Positions 6,967 through 12,120 of a stretch of 12,519 nucleotides of DNA are shown piece after piece. Below the pieces are notes generated by a model. It searched no databases, was not told where the DNA came from, and saw only the letters and a list, made by a program, of their open reading frames with translations. The stretch is from an uncultured archaeon (GTDB lineage Archaea > Thermoproteota > Nitrososphaeria > Nitrososphaerales > Nitrosopumilaceae), in contig CALBNQ010000149.1 of assembly GCA_937896495.1 (NCBI GenBank), positions 1-12,519 on the forward strand. The letters run 5' to 3'. Each line of letters begins with the position of its first letter. Position 1 is the stretch's first letter. Position numbers and translations under genes: made by a program.

Positions 6967-6975
6967 TATTATATT
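6967..6975 (+). promoter_or_regulatory. TATA-like box of the UbiA-family gene
   Basis: TATTATATT is centred 26 bases before the ATG at 6997, which favours that ATG over the TTG three bases earlier. Confidence 0.55.
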
Positions 6976-6996
6976 GAAAAGTCATTACTTTAATTG

Positions 6997-7893
6997 ATGT
7001 TATCTGTATGGTTTAGAGTTATTCGAGTGCGTTTCTTACTTGCATCAATCATTGCAGTTTCAACTGCATTATCTCTAAATTGGTGGATGCATTCTTCTAT
7101 TGATATTTTTGATGCAATTTTGACCTTTGCAGGAGTGATGGCACTTCATGCTAGTGTTGACTTGCTAAATGATTATTGGGATTTTAAACGTGGAATTGAC
7201 ACAATTACAAAGCGAACAAAGATGAGTGGTGGAACTGGTGTCTTACCTGAAGGTCTGCTCAAACCATCAACTGTTTATCGTGCTGGAGTTGCATTTTTGA
7301 TTATTGGTTCACTTGTTGGAAGTTATTTTGTAATTACTGATGGAATCATAATTGCAATAATTTTGGGATTTGCTATTTTATCTATCTATTTTTACTCCAC
7401 AAAGATTGTCGATTCTGGTTTAGGAGAATTTTTTGTTGCAGTAAAGGGCTCCATGATCGTAATCGGTACATTTTTCATTCAATCTGGACAAATTACTCTT
7501 GAATCAATCTTTGCAGGAATTATAATCGGTACACTATCTTCTATGGTTTTATTTATCGCTTCATTTCCTGATCACGATGCTGATAAATCCAAAGGGCGAA
7601 AAACTTTGGTGATTTCCGTTGGAAAACAAAAGGCTTCTAGATTGTTTTGGGTTTTTCCAATTATTTCATTCACTGTAATTATAATCGGTGTATCTATGGA
7701 ACTTTTTCCTTATTTGTCTTTGATCAGTTTATTCACTATCCCTCTAATGATAAAATCAGGTTTGGGTTTACAAAAAAATTATGATTCAGTGGATGAATTG
7801 GTACCGTTCATGTCCTCAACTTTGATGTTTAGTAGAATTACTGGTGTTTTGTTTGTGATCAGTTTTTTGATTCCTTTACTTTTAGAATTTTAA
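6997..7893 (+). CDS. UbiA-family prenyltransferase, MenA-like
   Basis: Integral membrane prenyltransferase, 298 aa with about eight or nine hydrophobic helices, the usual size for the UbiA superfamily. It would attach a polyprenyl chain to an aromatic acceptor. Both Mg-diphosphate motifs are present: N58-D59-x-x-D62 with D68 (LLNDYWDFKRGID), and the second, FPDHDADKSKGRKTL, with D192/D194/D196. The MSGGTGVLPEGLL loop between them resembles 1,4-dihydroxy-2-naphthoate polyprenyltransferase (MenA). Ammonia-oxidising archaea are known to use menaquinones, so a MenA role is plausible. Other family members (lipid ether or heme O prenylation) cannot be excluded from sequence alone. The ATG at 6997 is preferred to the TTG at 6994 because it fits the TATA register; the difference is one residue. 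No other quinone gene is in the window. A T5 tract at 7897-7901 follows the stop. Confidence 0.88.
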   Translation: MLSVWFRVIRVRFLLASIIAVSTALSLNWWMHSSIDIFDAILTFAGVMALHASVDLLNDYWDFKRGIDTITKRTKMSGGTGVLPEGLLKPSTVYRAGVAFLIIGSLVGSYFVITDGIIIAIILGFAILSIYFYSTKIVDSGLGEFFVAVKGSMIVIGTFFIQSGQITLESIFAGIIIGTLSSMVLFIASFPDHDADKSKGRKTLVISVGKQKASRLFWVFPIISFTVIIIGVSMELFPYLSLISLFTIPLMIKSGLGLQKNYDSVDELVPFMSSTLMFSRITGVLFVISFLIPLLLEF

Positions 7894-7932
7894 CTGTTTT
7901 TAAATAATTGAATTATGTCTCATTTCTTTTGA

Positions 7933-7940
7933 CATAAATT
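7933..7940 (+). promoter_or_regulatory. TATA-like box of the aldo/keto reductase
   Basis: CATAAATT is centred 25.5 bases before the ATG at 7962, and only 13.5 bases before the TTG at 7950, so it selects the ATG. Confidence 0.6.
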
Positions 7941-7961
7941 TAGTAACACTTGAAAATTTGT

Positions 7962-9062
7962 ATGATTTCAGGGCATGCCTCTAGTGAAGGGACCAAAAAA
8001 TTTGCTCAAAATTCAGGCGTAAATTCTAAAAATTTTAATGAATTTCAAAACTTGACTTTCTCAAATGTTGGAATTGGTACCTATCTTGGTGAACCTGATT
8101 CTACAACTGACCCTTTGGTCACAAATGCTGTAAAACAATCAATCAATTCTGGTGTTAATGTTATTGATACTGCAATTAATTACCGTTCACAAAAAGCAGA
8201 ACGTTCTGTAGGTAAAGCTATTTCTGAATTAATTGCTGAAGATAAAATTTCACGTGATCAAATATTTGTATCTAGTAAAAATGGATATGTCACAAATGAT
8301 GCTGATATTCAATTAGGATTTTGGGAATATGTAAAACAAGAATATACTCAGAAAAGAATTGTGGGCGAAGGTGATATTACTTCTGGTTACCATTGCATGA
8401 CCCCTTCTTATCTTTCGGATCAACTAGATCGTAGTTTAAAAAATTTAGACGTTGAATGTATTGATTTGATGTATTTGCACAATGCAGTCGAAGGTCAAAT
8501 CAAAGATATTTCTCGGGAAAAATTATTAGAGAATTTAAAATCTGTTTTTGAATTATATGAACAAAAACGTGATGAAGGAAAAATTCAATTTTATGGAATG
8601 GCAACTTGGGAATGTTTTAGAGTTTCAAGCGATAATCCTCAATTCCTTTCTATCGAAGAAATCATGAGTATGGCAAAAAAAATTGGTGGTGAAAATCATG
8701 GACTTCGATTCATACAATTACCTTTCAACATGTATTATGATCAGGCTTTACTTACAAAAAATCAAACACTTTCAAATGATTCTGTTTCTATTTTAGAGGC
8801 ATCTGTAAAATTGGGACTAGGTGTTTTTACAAGTGTTCCATTTATGCAAGGTAGGCTTTTAGCTCCTGGTGCAATGCCTGAATTTAGTAATCTTAAACCA
8901 TCTTTACGTGCATTACAGTTTATTCGTTCATCTCCTGGTGTATTGGCACCTTTGATAGGTCAGAAATCTTTAGAACATGTATCTGAAAATTTAGAAATTT
9001 TGAATATTCCTCCTCTCACAGATGATGAATTTTTGGATTTGGTAAAAAAATTAACTTCTTGA
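7962..9062 (+). CDS. Aldo/keto reductase family oxidoreductase
   Basis: Probable NAD(P)H-dependent (beta/alpha)8-barrel reductase, 366 aa from the preferred ATG. The catalytic tetrad is visible: D69 and Y74 in VIDTAINY, K106 in VSSKNGY and H173 in DLMYLHNAVE. Conserved strands follow (RFIQLPFN, then GVFTSVPFMQGRLL) and a C-terminal cofactor-binding segment around VLAPLIGQKSLEHVSENL. An insertion of about 40 residues after the Lys strand (QLGFWEYVKQEYTQKRIVG) makes it longer than the usual 280-330 residues, and it may contribute to substrate choice. The substrate is unknown. A TTG at 7950 would add four residues but lies too near the TATA box. The gene appears to be monocistronic, with a T6 tract (9071-9076) after the stop. 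Confidence 0.9.
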   Translation: MISGHASSEGTKKFAQNSGVNSKNFNEFQNLTFSNVGIGTYLGEPDSTTDPLVTNAVKQSINSGVNVIDTAINYRSQKAERSVGKAISELIAEDKISRDQIFVSSKNGYVTNDADIQLGFWEYVKQEYTQKRIVGEGDITSGYHCMTPSYLSDQLDRSLKNLDVECIDLMYLHNAVEGQIKDISREKLLENLKSVFELYEQKRDEGKIQFYGMATWECFRVSSDNPQFLSIEEIMSMAKKIGGENHGLRFIQLPFNMYYDQALLTKNQTLSNDSVSILEASVKLGLGVFTSVPFMQGRLLAPGAMPEFSNLKPSLRALQFIRSSPGVLAPLIGQKSLEHVSENLEILNIPPLTDDEFLDLVKKLTS

Positions 9063-9070
9063 AACTGATC

Positions 9071-9076
9071 TTTTTT
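9071..9076 (+). terminator. T6 tract after the aldo/keto reductase
   Basis: Six T begin nine bases after the stop, a plausible archaeal T-tract terminator separating it from the next gene's promoter. Confidence 0.35.
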
Positions 9077-9082
9077 AAAATT

Positions 9083-9100
9083 CTATAAAAGGATTAAATG
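9083..9100 (+). promoter_or_regulatory. TATA-like boxes of the DUF6659-like gene
   Basis: Two candidates: CTATAAAA (9083-9090) at -36.5 and ATTAAATG (9093-9100) at -26.5 from the TTG start at 9123. The second fits a leaderless start; the first is closer to consensus and would give a leader of about ten bases. Confidence 0.45.
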
Positions 9101-9122
9101 TAACTCCTATATCTGAATTGGA

Positions 9123-9488
9123 TTGTCAGGAAAAATATATGATTATTCTCAAATTTGTGAATCTGTCATGGCTATTGAATCTAAAATTCGATTTGCTGGT
9201 GTAATTAACGAACGTGGCAGACTAGTTGCAGGAGGCATGCGAGAAAATGTTGAACCATTAGAAAGTGAAAAAGATGATGAAATGATTTTCATGGAACTTG
9301 CATTGCGTGTAAAAATGAGAAAAGAATTTGATAAACAACTTGGTAGTGTTAATTTTGCAATGGCTGCACGTGAACGTGCTCTTGCAATCAGTGTTCCTTT
9401 GGGTGAGGATATTCTGTATGTTGCATCTGAACCTGATACTGACTATGGAACTCTTCCAAAAAAAATTCTAGAAATTATTAATTCCTAA
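9123..9488 (+). CDS. DUF6659-like thaumarchaeal conserved protein
   Basis: A 121-aa soluble protein that I associate, from memory of the pattern, with the thaumarchaeal DUF6659 group; function unknown. Visible features are an N-terminal helix YSQICESVMAIESKIRFAGV (8-27), the INERGRLVAGGMRE turn (28-41), a central acidic-then-basic helix (LESEKDDEMIFMELALRVKMRKEF), and a strand-rich C-terminal half ending ILYVASEPDTDYGTLPKKILEII. The strand-turn-strand at the start and the alternating alpha/beta order recall profilin or roadblock-like folds, but that is speculation. The start is TTG at 9123. The only ATG upstream of the core would remove the first 16 residues including part of the conserved helix, and an in-frame TGA lies at 9114-9116. 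It has its own promoter. Confidence 0.75.
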   Translation: MSGKIYDYSQICESVMAIESKIRFAGVINERGRLVAGGMRENVEPLESEKDDEMIFMELALRVKMRKEFDKQLGSVNFAMAARERALAISVPLGEDILYVASEPDTDYGTLPKKILEIINS

Positions 9489-9504
9489 ACTCCAACTCTC
9501 AATG

Positions 9505-9512
9505 TATAAATA
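9505..9512 (+). promoter_or_regulatory. TATA box of the YHS gene
   Basis: TATAAATA, close to archaeal consensus, is centred 25.5 bases before the GTG at 9534. This fixes the start of the small gene and implies a leaderless message. Confidence 0.65.
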
Positions 9513-9533
9513 GAATTTATCTGTGAAAAATTT

Positions 9534-9680
9534 GTGCCAGTTGATCCTGTGTGTGGAATTGAACTTGATGAATCATTAGCTCTGCTTCATGAGCACAAAG
9601 GAAAAAATTTCTATTTTTGCTGTAACGGGTGCAGAAAAATTTTCATTAAAAAACCTAAAAAATATAAAAATAATTCTTAG
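9534..9680 (+). CDS. YHS-domain mini-protein, 48 aa
   Basis: A 48-residue protein beginning with GTG: VDPVCGIELDE at 3-13, then HKGKNFYFCCNGCRKIF at 21-37 and a lysine-rich tail. This is the YHS-domain pattern ('DPVCGM.v...A....y.Gk.YyFCs..C...F...P.kY') in minimal form, with Cys7, Cys29, Cys30 and Cys33 as likely metal ligands. YHS domains occur alone or in heavy-metal ATPases and some oxygenases, and are thought to bind metal such as copper or zinc; the role here is unknown. It is easily missed because of its length and GTG start. A chance plus-strand frame at 9589-9792 overlaps it. The TAG overlaps the stop of the opposing gene by four bases. Confidence 0.88.
   Translation: MPVDPVCGIELDESLALLHEHKGKNFYFCCNGCRKIFIKKPKKYKNNS
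9648..9670 (-). terminator. T-tract terminator of the asparagine-synthetase-like gene
   Basis: On the minus strand, three T runs (six, six and five) begin seven bases after the stop codon. They are the complement of the Lys codons in the tail of the opposing YHS gene, so the terminator is embedded in coding sequence. Confidence 0.45.
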
Positions 9681-10621
9681 ATCGGAAAAGCCCCACACAT
9701 TCTGCAAAATTTTGAATCATTTACTTCGTGTTTACAATAAGGACATGCAGTTTCTGCATTTTTATCAACTGGACTTCCAAATGATTTTTTAAAAATTTCA
9801 AAATAGTGCATTGATTCTCTATTTCTAATCACAACATTTTCTTCTTTTTCAACTGTTAATTTTTTTTCAACAAATTTCTCTTCATCAATTATTGAATCAA
9901 ACAATTCTGTTAATCCTGCTGTTCCTGAACCTTCTTGCATTGGGGATTTGCCTCTCCATACTATTTGTTTTGGAATGTATTTTTCAAAAGTTTTTCGAAG
10001 AATCCATTTTCCATACCTCTTACCCTCTTCATTCTTAACTTTTACATTTGCAGGAATGGATTTTGCTAATTCTACCACTTTATTCTCTAAAAATGGTGAT
10101 TCGATTCTCATCCCTAATGCATTTCCAATCTTTTGTGTTGGAAAATGCATTACACTACATACTCTTTTAATTTCATTTTCCAATTCTTCTTCTGGTTTAT
10201 TTACCAAAAAATTGTATCCTGCGAATAATTCATCTGCCCCGTCTCCTGTGATGATTGATTTTTCACCATTTTCTTTTGCCCATTTGATTGCCAGATACAT
10301 AACTACATTATTTCTGATTTCTATATCGTTGAAATTTTTCAAAATTTTGATTGTTTCTTCTATTGCTTCAAGAATAACTGACGTTTTTACATTAAAAATT
10401 GATAATGGTAATTGCATTTGTTTTGAAACCATCTGGCAATATGTTAAATCAGTTGAAACAAAATCCTCTGCAATAACTGTAACAGCATTTGGTTTTCTTT
10501 TTTTTAGAAAATATGCAATTATTGTACTATCTAATCCTCCCGAAAGTGAAATTAAATTTGATTTACATGAATTACATGATTCTTCTAAAACATTGTATAT
10601 GCTCTTGGAGATATCATCCAA
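9677..10621 (-). CDS. Asparagine-synthetase-like ATP-pyrophosphatase, no glutaminase domain
   Basis: A 314-aa protein of the asparagine synthetase B C-terminal (ATP-PPase) domain. It has the PP-loop SGGLDST at 27-33, ITGDGADELFAGY at 124-136, and the ALGMRIESPFLENKVVELA segment (168-186) that shapes the aspartyl-AMP pocket. The N-terminal Ntn glutaminase domain of AsnB (starting with catalytic Cys) is entirely absent, so any amidation would use free ammonia or a partner. The C-terminus carries a zinc ribbon, C293-P-Y-C296 and C306-R-M-C309, not found in bacterial AsnB. The start is TTG at 10621-10619: an in-frame TAA lies just upstream and the first in-frame ATG is at residue 64, inside the domain. 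The substrate may be aspartate or another carboxylate. It is monocistronic, with its own TATA-like box. Confidence 0.88.
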   Translation of the reverse strand: MDDISKSIYNVLEESCNSCKSNLISLSGGLDSTIIAYFLKKRKPNAVTVIAEDFVSTDLTYCQMVSKQMQLPLSIFNVKTSVILEAIEETIKILKNFNDIEIRNNVVMYLAIKWAKENGEKSIITGDGADELFAGYNFLVNKPEEELENEIKRVCSVMHFPTQKIGNALGMRIESPFLENKVVELAKSIPANVKVKNEEGKRYGKWILRKTFEKYIPKQIVWRGKSPMQEGSGTAGLTELFDSIIDEEKFVEKKLTVEKEENVVIRNRESMHYFEIFKKSFGSPVDKNAETACPYCKHEVNDSKFCRMCGAFPI

Positions 10622-10641
10622 TGATTAACACGTTATTTTGA

Positions 10642-10649
10642 AATTAAAA
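10642..10649 (-). promoter_or_regulatory. TATA-like box of the asparagine-synthetase-like gene
   Basis: TTTTAATT on the minus strand is centred 24.5 bases before the TTG start (first base 10621), supporting that non-ATG start. Confidence 0.5.
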
Positions 10650-10692
10650 TAGGTATGCCTAATTTTTTAAATTTTCATTAAGATATTGCAAA

Positions 10693-10700
10693 CTTTAAAT
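10693..10700 (+). promoter_or_regulatory. TATA-like box of the XRE-type regulator
   Basis: CTTTAAAT is centred 28.5 bases before the ATG at 10725. Confidence 0.5.
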
Positions 10701-10724
10701 TCATTATGGAATACTTGAGAATCG

Positions 10725-11141
10725 ATGTTATTACCTGCTGAAATTGAATCAAAAACTTTGATCCCAGCATTAAGAGCTATTCTTGCAAAAAAACTTGCAG
10801 AAGATCATGATGTTCGAGAAGATGAAATTTCTAAAATGCTTGGCGTAACTCAGGCCGCTGTAAGTAATTACATTCGTGGAACTAGAGGTGATCCATCTTT
10901 GATTGCAAAACTTTTGGCAGAAGAACAAGTTGCAATATTGATAAATGAATTATGTGATCACTTGTCTTCTGATATGGCATACACTCCATCTAGTCTTTCA
11001 AAATTTATTGGATTATGCAATTACATCAAATCTAGTCTATTAATTTGTGAGATTCATCATAACCTTGAATCAAACATTGATGAACAAGTGTGCAAAGAAT
11101 GCGAAAATATGCTTCTTAAAGGCCCAGGCAGTATTTTTTAG
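10725..11141 (+). CDS. XRE-type transcriptional regulator with C-terminal Cys/His cluster
   Basis: A 138-aa DNA-binding regulator. Residues 13-55 form the helix-turn-helix: the AILAKKLAEDHDVREDEISKML helices lead into GVTQAAVSNYIRGTRG, in which VTQAAVSNYI is the recognition helix, typical of an archaeal Cro/CI-like family. A helical linker (56-105) follows. The C-terminus holds C108, H111-H112, C123 and C126 (LICEIHHNLE...VCKEC), a plausible zinc or iron-sulfur site that could sense metal or redox state. The combination is a known archaeal arrangement, but I know no target or ligand for this protein. It stands alone with its own promoter and is transcribed away from the asparagine-synthetase-like gene, so it may regulate that gene or itself. 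Its TAG overlaps the Alba stop by four bases. Confidence 0.87.
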   Translation: MLLPAEIESKTLIPALRAILAKKLAEDHDVREDEISKMLGVTQAAVSNYIRGTRGDPSLIAKLLAEEQVAILINELCDHLSSDMAYTPSSLSKFIGLCNYIKSSLLICEIHHNLESNIDEQVCKECENMLLKGPGSIF

Positions 11142-11452
11142 ATTTTATTTAAAATTATTTCAATTGTTGATGTCATTCTACCTATACCTGCAGCTGCTTC
11201 TGTATCTAAATTGATTTTTTGAACTTTAGAATTCCCATTCATCATTTTTTCAGTAATTATATTTGCAACAGATACTGCATTTGGAATTGCATGTCCTCGT
11301 GCTTTTAGTATCACTTTATTTTTATTTCCAAGAATTGGTAATACCTCAATAGCTGATTGCATTACAGGTTCGTTTCCAATATTTATGATGGCATCTTCAG
11401 ACTTTTCGGTCTGCTCTTGACCATACGGTTCATTAACCTCTTCCATGAGCAT
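11138..11452 (-). CDS. Alba-family chromatin protein (divergent)
   Basis: Alba-fold nucleic-acid-binding protein, 104 aa: an acidic N-terminal extension (1-20), then AIINIGNEPVMQSAIEVLP (21-39), VILKARGHAIPNAVSVANII (47-66) and the loop-strand AAAGIGRMTSTIEIIL (86-101). Known members coat and bridge DNA or RNA as dimers. The KARG motif (50-53) and the dimer-forming strands are retained. The usual IGxKPVMxY lysines, which contact DNA and are the acetylation site in Sulfolobus Alba, are replaced by N27-E28, so DNA affinity or regulation may differ. Two in-frame ATGs (11452 and 11446) are possible and differ by two residues; the first fits the CTTAAAAG box at 11479-11486 slightly better. It lies 51 bases behind rpoK on the same strand. 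Family confident; function as a classical chromatin protein less so. Confidence 0.88.
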   Translation of the reverse strand: MLMEEVNEPYGQEQTEKSEDAIINIGNEPVMQSAIEVLPILGNKNKVILKARGHAIPNAVSVANIITEKMMNGNSKVQKINLDTEAAAGIGRMTSTIEIILNKI

Positions 11453-11478
11453 TATTCATCAATTAACAATTTTTAGTT

Positions 11479-11486
11479 CTTTTAAG
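11479..11486 (-). promoter_or_regulatory. TATA-like box of the Alba gene
   Basis: CTTAAAAG on the minus strand is centred 30.5 bases before the ATG (first base 11452), inside the 51-base gap behind rpoK. Alba can thus be transcribed separately, with a leader of a few bases. Confidence 0.45.
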
Positions 11487-11503
11487 TTTTATCGACCAAT
11501 GAT

Positions 11504-11989
11504 TCATTTCTCAAAATAATCAATTGGAATATTTTGATAATCTCCGTTTGGAAGAACTCTTCTAATTGTAATTGGGATCACTCTTTGTTCTAATTCTTCC
11601 ATTGAAATATCTAATGAGATTCTTGCAGTTTTTGGAATTGGGATAAATGGTGGTGCTCCTTGAGATAATTGTAATGCTCTTGCTCCCATAATTCTTGCTT
11701 TTTCAAATCTAGTTAATGTTGGTGGACCAATTGTAATTTTATTTTTTTCACATGGAATCTCCATTGGATCATGTTCTTCAATTCTTTCAACAACTTCTCT
11801 TTCTTCTATTTCTTTGATTTTTCTCTCAAGACTGTCTTGTTCTTTTTCAGTTAATGGTTCAACTAGATCTTTTCTATCAATTAATTTTCGATAAGTGTCT
11901 AATGCTTTAGTTAATCCTAAATTTTCTTCAACATTTGATTCTTCTTCGACTGGCGCTTCAATTTGTTCAGTTTTTTTAGCATCAGACAA
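11504..11989 (-). CDS. rpoK: DNA-directed RNA polymerase subunit K (Rpo6/RpoK)
   Basis: Archaeal homologue of eukaryotic Rpb6, a small subunit that clamps the largest subunit during RNA polymerase assembly. The conserved core is the C-terminal about 75 residues: LTRFEKARIMGARALQLSQG, APPFI, and then ELEQRVIPITIRRVLPNGDY. Ahead of it is an acidic, helical extension of about 80 residues, making the protein longer than the short 60-90 aa RpoK of many other archaea. The longest frame begins with ATG at 12034 (176 aa), but the TATA box TTTATAAC lies inside it at 12018-12011, and the TTG at 11989 is centred exactly 25.5 bases downstream. I therefore choose the TTG, giving 161 aa beginning MSDAKKTEQ. 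Alba follows 51 bases later. Identity is confident; the start is inferred. Confidence 0.92.
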   Translation of the reverse strand: MSDAKKTEQIEAPVEEESNVEENLGLTKALDTYRKLIDRKDLVEPLTEKEQDSLERKIKEIEEREVVERIEEHDPMEIPCEKNKITIGPPTLTRFEKARIMGARALQLSQGAPPFIPIPKTARISLDISMEELEQRVIPITIRRVLPNGDYQNIPIDYFEK

Positions 11990-12010
11990 GTACCGAATTT
12001 TTCTTAAAAC

Positions 12011-12018
12011 GTTATAAA
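12011..12018 (-). promoter_or_regulatory. TATA box of rpoK
   Basis: TTTATAAC on the minus strand is centred 25.5 bases before the TTG at 11989. It falls inside the longer possible reading frame, which argues against the ATG at 12034. Confidence 0.6.
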
Positions 12019-12060
12019 TATGTGAGTACAGCATATTGGGGAAAAAGCCTCAGTCACGCC

Positions 12061-12081
12061 CTTGAAATGAAGCAATTCAAG
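12061..12081. repeat. 21-base inverted repeat, candidate operator
   Basis: Nine-base arms CTTGAAATG and CAATTCAAG, with one mismatch and a three-base centre (AAG), lie in the 131-base divergent spacer between rpoK and the 109-aa gene. The right arm ends five bases before the plus-strand TATA-like box, where an activator or repressor could touch the promoter. It is too far from any transcript end to be a terminator. Confidence 0.4.
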
Positions 12082-12086
12082 TGCGA

Positions 12087-12094
12087 TTTTAATT
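12087..12094 (+). promoter_or_regulatory. TATA-like box of the 109-aa gene
   Basis: TTTTAATT is centred 30.5 bases before the ATG at 12121, predicting a start of transcription within a few bases of the ATG. A GGAGG at 12104-12108 looks like a ribosome binding site but would lie upstream of that transcript. Confidence 0.45.
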
Positions 12095-12120
12095 CAAATA
12101 CTTGGAGGGCAATCTAAGGT

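Noticed and set aside
9589..9792. 67-residue plus-strand frame starting inside the YHS gene
   Set aside because: It overlaps the YHS gene in another frame and crosses the opposing gene's end. The YHS frame has the conserved metal motif and the promoter.
9948..10628. 226-residue open frame on the plus strand, opposite the asparagine-synthetase-like gene
   Set aside because: It is antisense to a well-supported enzyme, its composition is an antisense-type mix rich in Ser, Phe and Ile, and it has no family motif or suitably placed TATA box.
12104..12108. GGAGG as a Shine-Dalgarno for the 109-aa gene
   Set aside because: The TATA-like box at 12087-12094 predicts a transcript starting near 12116-12121, which would not contain it. 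It remains possible if transcription starts further upstream.
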